From: Blastomyces gilchristii SLH14081
Taxonomy: Eukaryota; Ascomycota; Eurotiomycetes; Onygenales; Ajellomycetaceae
Assembly (NCBI RefSeq): GCF_000003855.2
Contig: NW_003101666.1
Span: 847,129-911,128, forward strand
Direction of reading: 5' to 3'
DNA length: 64,000 bases
Each line of letters starts with the position of its first letter. Position 1 is the stretch's first letter. The notes beneath the pieces were generated by a model. It was not told the DNA's origin. It did not search any database and worked only from the letters and a program-made list of their open reading frames with translations. Of the stretch, positions 11,932 through 23,474 are shown in pieces. The translations under genes and the position numbers were made by a program.

Positions 11932-13908
11932 TTATTTTTCTGACTTACTATTGAAATCTAGATCAAGATCTAGATTTAACAGCTTATTATTATCTTCTCT
12001 AATACTCTTCAGTTGAACTTGATTTATCAGACAATTGCTGTTCTTGTCTTTTTTAAGATAGTGATTAGTGTAATAAGAGTCTCTGCAGATATAGTATTCT
12101 ACTATGAGTATCAGCAGTCTTTCTTCTTCTGTTATATACTGAATTAGCAACTTACTTATTGTAAGAGTGCTCAGAGAAATCACTGCTATCTTTATAACAG
12201 ACACAGACAGCTTTGTAGTCTCTGTCTGCTTGAACAGAGAGATGTGATACAGACAGCAGTTATTATTCTGTTTAAAATGTCTGAAACTACACATGTAGTT
12301 AATGAATTAGGTCTTTCATTCAGTTCAGACACATCAGACAGCCGACTTATTATCTCTAATTTATTATTAAAAGTTATTTAATTGTTTAGCAGAAATGAGC
12401 AGTGTGATTAAGAAAAGATTAAACTCTAAATCTTCTCAAAGAAGTCTCTTTATTATAATGAGATCAGAGATTATAACAGCTCACAGTAAGTTAATCTTCT
12501 ATAAAATGTATAATATCAGAAGCAGTTTATCTGACTTCTTAAAGAAAAAATACAGAGTCTAAGCTTTCATTCAAGCTTTCTCTTCTGATAGCTGAAACTC
12601 ACATTTTAACTCATTAATAATGATAGAGAGAGAGATGCTCATATTCTTTCTTATTTTAATAGACAGACTATTATATCATTCTAATGCCTGACTCTTCAGA
12701 TACAGGAGAAATATGTGAAGAATTATATTATCTCTCTTCTATATAGTGATGAATTTTAAGCAACTGACAAATGTTATTATATCTGTTTCTACTGAGTTGA
12801 ATAGTATGATATTGTCAGTCTGTAATCTCACTGACCTATTATCACTTCATGTGAATAAATGAGATTCACTATTGAGTAAAAGATTAAGATTATTGTAAAT
12901 AAATGTCTGATTTCTATGCATTCAGTTTCTCTCTGAGTTGTAAGTAAAATATACAGTATTGACTTCTCTGAGAAGATTAATTCTGTCTCTTATTAGATTA
13001 TAACAGTGCATTCTGTCTTCAGCATTATATAATCTCTGTGAAATTGTCAGCATTTATCAGATTCTAGAAGATGATTCAAAGTCTTTCTTAAAGAAGATAT
13101 CTAATTGCCGCGCAGACTCAGTGAGAGAATTGTCAGCTTTGATATCTGTTCTATTAATCTGAGCTGAATATTCTGTCTGCTGACAACAGTTCAGCTTCTC
13201 TCTTTAAGCAGTGAGTACAGCTTTCTCAGTGTGAAAGCTAGTTTATACTTCTATTAATCTACTTCTTCTATCTGTTAATTATTTGAGATTCTCTTGAAGT
13301 TTACTGACATGTTTATCAATGAGAGTGATATACTTATTCAACTGCTTCTTTCACTGATCAAGCTGATATTCATGTTTATTAAGCTCACTCTCTTATTAAG
13401 TCAGTCAGACTTCTAGCTGTTCTAACTTCTTAATTATATCTAGTATTACTGCTTCATCAGAAGAAGCATGATTCTGATAATTGAATTCATGAAAGCTTAA
13501 GGCTATTGAATCTCTCTTCTTAGTATTCTTTATAATATCTGTGTGAAAGATCTGTAATCAGAGATCAATGATATTCTTTCATTCTGCTACTGAAGCAGAG
13601 TTAAGAGTCACTTTTATATTATTATAATGTCTGACTAATATACTCATAAGAATGTCTTCTGCTTTGATATGATTGTACAGTATCACTTGACTCTTGACAC
13701 TCTTATACTGTCTGTCTGTGTTTCACCAGACTTCTGTAATCATAATAGCATGCTTTTTAACTGTTGCTTATAAGTAAGTTTATTTCAAGTCAGGTTTATC
13801 AGTGAATTCTCAGATGAGTTATTTAATTTCACTGACAGACTTATCTGATTCAGTGAAAAGAAATGACTGATAAGAGCTACTTTGAGTAATTCATCTATTC
13901 TTCTTCAT
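11932..13908 (-). pseudogene. Gyp2 gag remnant
   Basis: The start ATG at 13908 and the open end at 12294-11932 are in one frame over 659 codons including the stop, broken only by substitutions to stop. The middle (about 13200-13500) is rich in Leu, Lys, Glu and Gln with heptad spacing, so probably coiled coil. Near the C-terminus, about 12060-12110, a zinc knuckle is visible with most ligands changed: the second Cys is kept, while the first Cys, the His and the last Cys have become Tyr. The C-terminal tail is acidic with L-D-L-D-L-D repeats. It would be the capsid/nucleocapsid protein of Gyp2. Confidence 0.75.
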
Positions 13909-14702
13909 TATTGTAATGAGACTGATGAACTTATATAAGAATGTGAATAAGATGAGTTTACTATAACTGTGATCATGATCTAGACTGATTACTAGTGCTA
14001 TAATATTCTGAAGCAAAAGATGCTTAAATAATCATTAACTAGACCTATCATCAGCTGTAGTATTAAATGAGATAGATTCAAATAATTACAGATCAGATTA
14101 ATCACTAGCTGTGATACTGAAGAAGATAGAACAGTTGAATAATTACAAGTTAAATCAATCACTAGCTGCAGTGTTGAAAGAAAGTAGAATAACTAATCAG
14201 ACTGATTACTGACTAGTTAATTCTCAGTATCTGCAGTCTGATTCAATTATTAGTGCTATGTATATTAAGAGCAGAGTGAAAGCTAAAGAGACTTGAAGAA
14301 CTTGATTCTTAATAAGACATACTATTAAATTATAGCATATACTGCTATGTAAAGTCAGATATAAGAGTAAAAACATGTCTGATTCTTCAAAAGATGAGAG
14401 ATGAGTGTACATCTCTATATATACAGTGATTGTTTATAGAGATTAACTCTTATAGAAGAAGTGATTATATATAAAGAGAAGAACAGAGGCTCTGTAGAGA
14501 AGATAAAAGTAAAAGCTTCAGAAAATAGTAAGAGAAGAACAGAGACTCTGTAGAGAAGAAGTGAAAGCTCTCTATAGAGAAGGTAGAAGTAAAAGCTCTG
14601 AGAAACAGTAAGAAGTGAAAGCTTCAGAAAACAGTAAGAGGTGAAGTGAAAGCTAGAGTGAAATAGAGAATTGACTTGAATAGAGAGCGTAAGTACGTCA
14701 CA
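13909..14702 (-). repeat. Gyp2 leader and probable 5' LTR, with internal tandem repeats
   Basis: No coding sequence is convincing here. At 13989-14205 four degenerate units of about 55-60 bp recur, each with an atca(c/t)tagctg-like start. At 14477-14650 purine-rich units repeat, with agagaagaacagag twice and aaagctt(c)agaaaa several times. The outer edge is TGTGACGTACTTACGC on the element strand. The LTR/leader boundary cannot be set without a second LTR. Confidence 0.5.
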
Positions 14703-15452
14703 AGTTCTCTCTTTTCAGAAGTGAGATTGTATATAGTTCTTATTAATCAACAGCTGCTGTTTCAGATAACACAGAGCTCAGAGTTCAGATCAGATAATTA
14801 TAACTAACTTATTTCACAAAATATTATCAGCTGCAGCTGTGAGATCTCTTATTAAAAATATCTTTAATCTCTTATTCAAGTTTATTATCTTCTTCTATGA
14901 TCTCTGACAGTTGTCAGTCAGAAGTCAGTTGAGAAGAAAATAAGTCAGTGACAGTGTGATGAAGTAAGCTTATATAAAAGATATTATAAATCTCTAATGA
15001 TATATCAAGATAGTAGTTATAACTGTCTAGAACTTTTATTACTTTGTATTTAATATAATAATAATTTAGTGTATAAGATGAGTATGTAATCTGTATATTT
15101 TTAAGATTTAATTATATAAGATCTTCTATTCTATACTGCTTAGTAGAATCTTATCAGATATTAACTTAATTCTCTTAATCTTATTTAGTACTTATTATGA
15201 AAGCTTCTGCTCAGTTACAAGTATTTCAGAGCTTTATTATTATATTATCAGCAATCTGAATCAGACTATAAAGGTTCAGTGTGAGCTGTGTAATCTCTAG
15301 AAGATTCAACACTTTTATATAATAACTGTATATAGGAAAGAATAGACTTATATCTGTTAAAACAGTATCTTAATCATTGATAGTAATCTCTATATATAAA
15401 AGAAGATTATATCAATTATCTTATAAATGATTATAGAACTTATGAAGATAAG
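14703..15452 (-). mobile_element. Gyp1-C, internal fragment (integrase and chromodomain end)
   Basis: It aligns with the 3' internal region of Gyp1 (27657 onward and 49116 onward). It includes the chromodomain region at about 14745-14890 and the integrase C-terminus, then stops in mid-integrase at 15452. The 3' LTR that should precede it is missing; Gyp2 adjoins instead, suggesting Gyp2 inserted here or a later deletion. Confidence 0.8.
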
Positions 15453-16148
15453 TATTATCTTTATCAATTTAATTTATTTCATTCTTTATAAATGAGATTC
15501 AATCTCTGTTGACTTCAGTAAGCAGTCTGTTGAAAAACATAACATTCAGAATCTCATATTCTAGATAGATATAATCAGTTCTTATGACAATCAGACATTC
15601 AATGAAGATTCTGTCTAATTTCTTACTTTTAAAGAGTATTTTAATAAGCTCTTTAAATAAATGAGTTCTGCATACAGCAGGCCTCTCAAAAAAGTTATTC
15701 TCTATAATAGTTTATAGAGTATAAGCTGATAATTTGAACTTCTTGAGTATAGTGAAATAAGTCTTAGTCTGTAAGACAATTACAGATCACATGTAATTGT
15801 ATAGTAAAAGATTATATTCTTTTCAGAAATATTATATATTTATAGTAATATTCTTATCAAGATTATTATTTTTAAGAATATTATCAGTTTCAGACTACTC
15901 TATAGTTAAAAAGAATTTTCTCTCTTCATATTAAGTAGTTTATGAATTCAGTGAGAGCTATCAGTATTTTAATAAGTTTTACTTAACTTCTGAATTCTTT
16001 AAGAACTTTTATTATAACAGATATCTTCTCTTTCTGCTAAAGATATTCTATCAGATTTACTCTTATCTTATTATCTGTAGAAGTCTCATCTCTACTGGTC
16101 TTTATTTACTCAATCTCACACTGAAGTCTTGTAATTTCTAGTCTTATA
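15453..16148 (-). pseudogene. unrecognised minus-strand coding remnant
   Basis: Read right to left, this gives a charged Leu/Glu/Arg-rich stretch (about 16000-16140, coiled-coil-like). A more compact part follows at about 15480-15720 with the segment R-P-A-V-C-R-T-H-L-F-K-E-L. Stops are of the same mutated type as in the neighbouring elements. I do not recognise the family. It could be gag or an accessory protein of an element whose other parts are outside or deleted. It holds SINE-1 at its right edge. Confidence 0.35.
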
Positions 16149-16526
16149 GTCTCAGTGACTGAATGATTAATACAGTTACTCAGTAGTGTCTTGACATGAG
16201 AAATCAAGGCATGTGAGTTCGAAACCCGCAGAGAATACGTTAAATTCAGAACTCAAGTATCTTAGATTTCTAATAAATACAGAGATGTACAAATCACTTC
16301 AATAAATTACTTTTTATTTCTGAGCTGAAAAGTTATTATTGTATGTATTTAATTATCATTTCTTTGTATTTTTCTATATTCTTATTATCTTGATGTGATC
16401 TTAACACCTGTATTTTCTTCTGTATAATCAACACTTAACCTGTATTTAACATCACACAAGAACTCATTATAAGCTCCGCTTGTATATAAGTATAATGAAA
16501 GAATAATAATAATAATAATAATAATT
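16149..16526 (+). mobile_element. SINE-1, tRNA-derived SINE, mutated copy
   Basis: Aligned end to end with SINE-2. The head gtctcagtgactgaat corresponds to gccccggtggccgaat of SINE-2. The B box survives as gagttcgaaaccc near 16218. The tail is (AAT)n. Flanking copies of tagtcttat at 16139-16147 and 16527-16535 mark a 9-bp or longer target-site duplication. It is much more C-to-T mutated than SINE-2, hence older or longer exposed. Confidence 0.85.
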
Positions 16527-16540
16527 TAGTCTTATGTAAG

Positions 16541-16698
16541 TAAACTGACCGTGTGACTGTGTCTGAGATCAGAATCAGAATATTTGATAGTTTTATTACT
16601 AATTTAACTGATTCTATTACACGGTTTTAAGATTAGATAGTAGTCTTATACTGTTTCAGTAAGACTTACTGTCTACTCTTGTCACATTTTCTAAATAA
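16541..16698 (-). mobile_element. non-autonomous hAT, first part, cut by Gyp3-A
   Basis: It starts taaactgaccgtgtgac and matches the left 158 bp of the complete short hAT at 29257. It stops at ctaaataa, exactly where the Gyp3-A LTR begins. The 8 bases before it (tatgtaag) would be one target-site copy. The rest of the element should lie beyond the right end of Gyp3-A, outside this window. Confidence 0.85.
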
Positions 16699-16866
16699 TG
16701 TGATTCAGATGAATGTACAATTACTGAATAATAACACGGCCGCTTCTGAACACGCTTACAAATGTAAAAGAGGCTCTAGTGACCACTAATTAATTTAGTA
16801 TAATATATATAAGAAGCCGGCGTACATCTGTAATCATATACTAACTCAAGCAATCTTTGAATCACA
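16699..16866 (+). repeat. Gyp3-A 5' LTR
   Basis: 168 bp, tgtgattcag ... ttgaatcaca. It has a TATA-like atatataagaag. It is strongly mutated relative to Gyp3-B and C: almost every CpG of the less mutated copies is TpG or CpA here. Confidence 0.93.
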
Positions 16867-17865
16867 TCTGATAGCATGTCTAAAAATCAGTGAGAAGTGC
16901 AGACTTCTTCAGAGTGTGATAATTTCATCTATAAAGTGATTCATAGTTATCATATCAGAGTGATTCTAAAACATCTTAAAAGATAGTATATAAAGAAGCA
17001 GTGAGTGAAAGAGTATTTAATTAATACTGCTCTGCTTGTTGAGAGAAAACTTCACACTCAGATGAATATCATGTATACAAACAGATGAGATGTGAGAAAG
17101 AGAATGAGAGTAATAAATTAGATTCAAAGAAATCTGCTCTCTACTTAGAAGAATAAAAGAGAGATAATCATCAATGAAATCATATAATAATAACAGAAAA
17201 CAGAAATCAGAAACTATATAATAATAGACACTGTACAATCAATGAAAAATCACTGAAATAAATATCTTTTCTAGTCAATATAAATAACACTCTTCTCTGC
17301 TATCTGAATCAGAAGATATGCAGAATCTCTTAGAAGATTTACTTAAAGTAGTAAGAAAAGTAGCTGAGATCACTGAACTGAAAGTGAAACTCTGTATATA
17401 TACAAGAATTCTAAATGAGATTGAAGTCTTGTGTACATAGTAACAGACTGAAGCAAAAGTTAAACAATAATTAATATTCACTACAGAGGAAGTATTCATC
17501 ATGAAGAGCTTTACTGACATAATTATTACTATTAATAAAAATACAGAAAATCAGATCATAGATCTGCAGTAAGAGATTAAATATTTATACAGATAGATAA
17601 CTATATTAAATCTGAAGATCTTATTATAATTATTTACAATCTCTTTAGAAGTATACACATTATCTGCGACTGCTGCACATGATGAGAATTTAAGTATAAG
17701 ATATATCAAGCTAAGTGATCTGTCAGAGTCATCAAGCTTTAATAATAACTGAAAAAATAATACTGTAATCAGCTGACTAAGTCAAATGTAGTTATATTAT
17801 CAGATTGAGCATGAACTTACAGACAGATAATCAATGAAATTTCAATAAGTCTTAAAATCTGCTGT

Positions 17866-18255
17866 TATTATTATTATTATTATTCTTCAATTATAGATGT
17901 ATGCAGTTAGAGACTATGACATCTACCTGAGAACTTTAGTTCTCAGGGTTTTTCCTATGTCTGTAAAGTTAACTATTATACATTCATCAATTTCAGATAT
18001 GCAAAATCAGAAAATTCCAGCCCAGAATACAAAAACTGTTTACAAATTGCAGTGTTTTAATATCTTTTGATACTTTGAAATCATTTGATAATATCATGAC
18101 AAAGGAAAAGAGAAAAAGAACACAGTCTCAAAGATAGACACATTAAATAGATAGATAGAAAGAAATTGAAAGAAAAAGATAAAGAAAAAGATAAAGTAAA
18201 GAGAGACTATAACAAAACAAATTATTAAAAGAGAGTGTATAGCTGTTTTAACAGA
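17866..18255 (-). other. LINE 3' UTR with perfect 10-bp hairpin and AAT tail
   Basis: About 390 bases without coding capacity. At 17926-17947 cctgagaact and agttctcagg form a perfect 10-bp stem with a 2-base loop. The element ends ...gaagaataataat with a run of AAT repeats. A short 3' stem-loop before a simple repeat tail is a plausible recognition site for the LINE reverse transcriptase. Confidence 0.75.
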
Positions 18256-21200
18256 CTATATCTGATTGATTTCCTCCTCTTCATATTCAGATAATTCTGA
18301 ATTTAGCCATTTTCTTGTAGCTGCTTGAGTTTCTGATAGAAAGTCTATTAAGTATTTAATTCCTGTCTCAGTTGAGAATAAGAATCTCATATTTAATTGA
18401 TTTAGATCATACTTCTCTTTTAATCTGGCTCTGAGACTATTGTATAATGCACAGTGCATTACAATATACTCAGAATTCTCATTTGTATTACAGAATAAGC
18501 ATTCTATTGAGTCAAATCTATCATCAAATCTTTGTATATAAGATTTGAAATAGTCATGTCCTAGTTTCAGCTGTATTATAGATGAGAATATTTTCTTTTT
18601 ACATTTAATTGAACAAGATTTTCACTTGGGTTTTGTTTCAAATCTTGAATAATGTATACTCTTCTTTTGTTTCTGCCAGCTTTCATTTCACTTGTCTAAA
18701 CAAGATTCTTTTATTTTTCTCTTTATAAAAGACCAGGACATAATTTTTTGAATAGATCTGCTTAATTCTGCACCCTTTTTTGCAGCTGAATCAGCCAATT
18801 CATTGTCATGAATATTCATATGAGCAGGAACTCAGTGCAGATGAATTATCAGCTTTGATGTTCTTCTCTTTTGAATTTTCAAAATAGAGTTTAAGATCAG
18901 TTCAAGATTCATTTGACTATTATGAATCTGACTATTTCTAAGTCTTTTTAAAGCAGCTTGACTATCAGAGAATATTCATGCCTCTTTTAAACAATTTCCT
19001 CTTTTATGAGATTTTCTTTCAATGAGTTTGAAAGCTTTCACTATTATAAATAGTTCAGCATCAAAGACTTCACATTCAGAGCCTAGATTCCAGAAATCTG
19101 AGATAAAATTGATATTATCTTCAGTATAAGCAATTCCTGTGCCTAATCTATTCAAGTTCTCATTTTTTGAGTCATCTGAATAAATCAGAATAGAGTCTTT
19201 TATATTGATTGTAGAAATTCTCTTTAAATACTGTTTATATTCTTTCTCTTTTGATAGTTCACTTATTTGTAAGTCTATAAGAGATTCAAGCTTTTCTCTT
19301 CAGAGAGATAACTTCTCATGATCAACTTTTTCAACATTTAAAGAAGAAAATTGATTTTTAATCAGAGAGCATAGTCTGTACAGTTGAGAAGGTATTTTCT
19401 TTAAAGAGTTATTTTCATTTCAATCAAGAAATCTATTTCAATCCAGTTCATTACCAGAGTTAATTGATGGAAATGAAGAAGAGACTCTTTCTCTGATTAT
19501 ATAATTTGAGCTCATCTTTACAACTCTCAGAGTATAGTTCATACAGGCCTTTTCAAATCTAATAGCAGAAGGAGGAATTGAAGCTTCAATTTTCATTGCT
19601 TTAATAGAAGATGATTTGAATGCTCTCAGAATTCTTCTCAAGACTCTGTTATACAGACTTTGAAAGAGTTCAGTGAAATTCTCTTGATTATTTCATCAAA
19701 CTTGAACTTCATAATCAGCTACTGATGTAATACAGGCTATATATAACTGTCTCATAGCCTGGAAGGATAGACCTCTCTCTGTATTTGATAGTCTGATTAT
19801 GTTGTTCAATAGTCTTTCTGCCTTGACAGTTCTTTGTTGAATGTGATATTTAAAATTCAACTTGGAGTTTAATCATACTCCTAATCATTTGACATTTACA
19901 CTGGGTTTAATCTCTCTATTTAAAAGAGTTAGAGATAGTCCTTTCTCATTGAATCTTGAAAAGAAGTGAATTAACTCAGTTTTATTCATATCAAATTGAA
20001 TTTGATTGATATCTGCTCTAACAAAGATTTTCTTTGCAGCTTCTTCAATTACTTTCAAATTCTCTTTGATAGTTTTTGAGCTGTAGACTAGACTAATATC
20101 ATTCACATAACTCAGAGATTGCACTATTCTCATATTTCTATTTTTAAATAGATATACAGTGTATATTGCAAATAAAATGAGTGAGATTGAAGATTTCTGT
20201 GATACTTCTATTTTTATCTCAGTCTTGTCTTGTTTCATTCCATCAAAGAAGAGTTGTATACTTTTTTTAGATATAAAACAGTTAACTCATTTTATTAGAG
20301 AAAGTGACAGTTTTAATATCTTCAATGTCTGAATTAACTTTGACTTTGAAACATGATCAAATGCTTCTTTTATATCAATGAAAACTGCAGTGAAGACCAG
20401 ACTCTCATGCTTTGCTATTTGAATATCATGAACAACTGAGAGAACAGTGTCAATTGCAGAACACTGTTTTCTATCTCTCATTTTTTCACTGAATAAAAGA
20501 GAATCATCTATAGAGCTTATAAAAGATAGTTGAGTAGCTATTATCTTTTCTAAAACCTTTTCTAGGCAGTTCAATAGAGATATTACTCTATATGACTTAG
20601 GAATTGAAGTTTTTCTATTAGGTTTTGTAAGAATCACTCCAGTGACTTCTCTCCAGCATTCAGAATGATATTCATTTTTCAAGAGATTGAAAAAGAGCTC
20701 AAAATATTCATTCTTTAAGTAGGAATATGTATTCTGAATAATCAAGTGATTAATTGAATCAGAACCTGCAGCAGTTTTAACAGAACTTGAGAAGATAGCT
20801 GACTCTAATTCATCTTGTGTAAGATCAGGCCATTCCCAGTCATTTTCATCAATGTAGTTGAGAAGTGATATATTCTCTTCCTCTGAATCTGAATCTGAAT
20901 CTGGTGAGTTCTGAAAGAGAATTCTCATGAAAGCTTGACATTTTTTCTCAAAAGAGTTTGCTGTATATGATTCATTCTGAAACTCATATTCTAAGGCTGG
21001 AAGTTTTGCTACACTTCTTGTTTTAGTATAGTTAAAAGCTTTAAAAACTTCCTTCCCTTGTGCTTCTTCAAGAAATTTATTCCAGCAGTCTGTTTTAGCT
21101 CTTTTAATATCTGAAAAATATTCATTTCTGACAGCTTTGAACTCTTTATCAGATATTATATCATTCTTTCAATCTCTTCTAGCAGTAGCTAATTCTTTCC

Positions 21201-22218
21201 TTTTAGATGAGATATTCTCATTTCACCAAGGTTTTGAATACTCAGAAGATTTTCTCTTTGAGATATTATCTCTAACACTTGTTAGAATAATAGATGTAAT
21301 AAGCTTCACTCTATTCTCAAGCATTTCATTTGAGATATCTTGACCAGAATTTCAATATAGCTTATTCTGTCTTTCAGATTTTAACAGTTTTATGCTTTCT
21401 TCAACTGCTTTTCAATCAGCTTTTTCAAAGTTATACTGATTAGAGAGAAGAGGATTTTCACTCATTTGTTTTTCACTCAGTTCAATATCAAATTGAATAA
21501 TCTCATGACCTGATTCTGATGTCTCATTTGAATTAATAAACCAGTTTACAAGTCTTCTTTTCATTAGATTTTGTGACATGAAGATTAGATCTATAATAGA
21601 CTTCTGTTTCATACCTTTTCTAAAGAATGTTTGTTGATCAGACTTATTAACCAAATCTATTGAATGCTCAAAGGTTCATTTAACCAGATTATCAGCTCTC
21701 ACTGCTCTCTTGCATTCTGAATTTCATCAGAGATGATGTGCATTGAAGTCTCCTGCAATTATAGAGTTTCTTGATGAAGTTATGTTCAGAAATTCTCTAT
21801 CAATTGTCCAGATATTGTTATATTCCTTCAATGACTTTTCATTATAGATATTTATGAGCTGTATAGTATCAAACTCATTTTCTTTATCTATAATATCACC
21901 CACCAGAATATCAGGGTCAGACATGATATCAAATCTTAGATTAAATTAATATCTTGATCTCTTTCTTCCATAGATCACTACTCTTGACTTTATCTCAGAC
22001 TTTTGAGGTAAAAAGCAGTAGTAGCTTTAATGAGAAATGACATATTTTTGCTCAGCATCAAAATTCGGCTCCTGAAGCAGTATAAAATCAACTTTTTATT
22101 TAAATGCAATTTGAAGACAAGAATAAATGCAATTTGAGTTTCTATTCACATTATTTTGAATAAATGTGATTTTTGAAGAGTTTTTAAACTTTTTTTGTTG
22201 TTTTTGTTGTATATTCAT
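18256..22218 (-). pseudogene. LINE ORF2: APE endonuclease, reverse transcriptase, RNase H, CCHC
   Basis: One frame of 1321 codons runs from the ATG at 22218 to the stop at 18256. It holds substitutions to stop but no frameshift: all open segments (for example 20928-20287, 20238-19885, 19641-19438 and 18459-18256) are in phase. The endonuclease shows L-L-Q-E-P near 22095 and G-D-F-N-A-H-H at 21733-21753. The usual S-D-H box reads S-G-H at 21505-21513. RT has the catalytic box as Y-V-N-D at 20098-20109. RNase H ends in D-N-E-L-A-D-S-A-A-K near 18780-18810, preceded by L-H-[TGA]-V-P. A C-terminal zinc motif C-L-F-C-N ... M-H-C lies at about 18450-18500. This order is that of the fungal Tad clade. 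It would nick the target and copy its own RNA. Confidence 0.92.
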
Positions 22219-22241
22219 ACTAAAAGAGAGTAGAGTAGAAT

Positions 22242-22655
22242 CTAATCACTATCATCAGATAGTAGATTATAACTGTTCTGAAAAGTAGAAATCTCAACTA
22301 CTTGCATTATATCTAGTTTATCACCAGAGTCATTTCTCAATTCTCTAATCTTAACAGAAGTTTGAGGATTCAAATTCTGTTTACATTTAGCTGGAGAATT
22401 GAAGTTTGAAGACTTAGACAGTTGAGAGTTTCTTCTTTTTGAGCTTGCAGTTGTGAGTTTACTGGCTTGACTATTCTCTTCAGTTCTAGGTTTACTCTGA
22501 GCTTCGTCTTTTCTCCAGTTCTTTTGAGTTCTTGGAGCAAACATACATTCTTTTGAGCTAGATGCATGTTTTTCTTTGCAATTAGAGCATTTAAGCAGAG
22601 TGTGTTGACATATTTCACCTCTTTTTGAGCATGTTTCACATTTATGCTCACTAGT
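22242..22655 (-). pseudogene. LINE ORF1 C-terminus with zinc knuckles
   Basis: This is the RNA-binding ORF1 protein, 5'-truncated at the insertion edge. Near 22545-22640 it has Cys/His clusters, including C-S-N-C-K-E-K-H and a following C six residues later, the usual ORF1 knuckle. A basic, Ser/Lys/Gln-rich tail follows to a TAG at 22242. It ends 23 bases before the ORF2 ATG and is in another frame. The open part from 22544 is nearly undamaged. Confidence 0.8.
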
Positions 22656-23298
22656 TTAAAATCTGCTGTATTTCTATATGAAAAAGTGAAGTTATTATAA
22701 ATAACTGATGAAAAGATGAATCTCACAGATCTGAAGTAGTATTCATTCTTATAAATATAAAATGAGTTTTTCAAATAAATCTTACACAACTTTAAGAAAG
22801 TGAATATATAAGACAAGTGTTATAAATACTTCACTGAGTATAAATAAGTGAATAATCTTATATTATACTTTATACACTTTAGCTTACACTATCTTGTATT
22901 AAATAAGAAGCTTTTAACATCTTTCTGTTTACAGATCTTCATTCATGATCTTACATCTAAGTTAAGAGTGAAATGAAAATGCTTAAGCTTGTAATTAAGT
23001 ACAGTGAAAGAAGTATATAATATTCTCATTATACAGAAATAAGCAAGTTAGCTGCAATAGAAAATACTGTAATTAAGTATATTTTAATAGAGAATAGATA
23101 ATCAGACTTCTACAATACAAGCTACACACTCAGATATAATAAATCTAGATTTGAATATCATTGCTAAAGTACTGAATTCTCTGAAAAAGAGATTCTCTGA
23201 GTGAAAATCTTGATATTATGAGTATTGAGCTTACTTTAACTATGAATGCTAAAATCATGATGCAAAAGATTGTATATAGTATATATAGTTAAGAGAAG

Positions 23299-23465
23299 TG
23301 TGGTTCGGAAGAACGTACGACCGCCGGATAATAACGCGGCCGCTTCCGAACATGCTTACGAATGTAAAGAGGCCATAGCAGCCACTAATTAATTTAGTAT
23401 AACATATATAAGAAGCCAGTGTATATCTGTAATCATACACTGACTTAAGCAATCTTTGAATCACA
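23299..23465 (+). repeat. Gyp3-B 5' LTR
   Basis: 167 bp, tgtggttcggaagaacg ... tgaatcaca, with TATA-like atatataagaag. It keeps many CpG. Against the 3' LTR most differences are C/T or G/A. Confidence 0.95.
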
Positions 23466-23474
23466 TCTGATAGC

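Larger units (their letters stand above)
8050..14702 (-). mobile_element. Gyp2, second chromovirus family, minus strand
   Basis: A Ty3/Gypsy element distinct from Gyp1, read right to left: probable 5' LTR and leader (about 13910-14702), gag with CCHC, protease, RT, RNase H, integrase, chromodomain. The right edge reads gtcaca at 14697-14702, that is TGTGAC on the element strand, directly joined to Gyp1-C internal sequence. I found no matching 3' LTR on the left. The element fades into unrecognised sequence near 8050, so it is 3'-truncated or its LTR is too changed to see. Confidence 0.8.
17866..22655 (-). mobile_element. Tad-like LINE, 5'-truncated, minus strand
   Basis: 4790 bp with perfect 14-bp target-site copies ttaaaatctgctgt at 17852-17865 and 22656-22669. 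It runs right to left: truncated ORF1, ORF2, 3' UTR, and an AAT-repeat tail at the left edge. Classic 5' truncation removes the front of ORF1. It is less damaged than the Gypsy elements: several TGG Trp codons remain next to others that are TGA. Confidence 0.95.
16876..23298 (+). pseudogene. Gyp3-A gag remnant, split by the LINE
   Basis: The ATG lies nine bases after the LTR, followed by S-K-N-Q-[W]-E with Trp as TGA, the same start as in Gyp3-B and C. Coding remnants run to 17865 and resume at 22670. At about 23245-23290 the zinc knuckle is degenerate: the two first Cys read Tyr, while the His and last Cys are kept (pattern Y-F-N-Y ... H-D-A-K-D-C). The end at 23298 (agagaag) is the insertion site of Gyp3-B. 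Confidence 0.75.

Noticed and set aside
13989..14205. CRISPR-like array
   Set aside because: Degenerate repeats without distinct spacers, in a eukaryotic LTR element.
18256..22218. TGA coding for Trp (alternative genetic code)
   Set aside because: TGA does sit at many Trp positions, but TGG is used for Trp in the same ORF (for example near 20840 and 20655). TAA and TAG also fill Gln or Arg positions, and active-site residues are lost. Directed C-to-T decay explains all of this.
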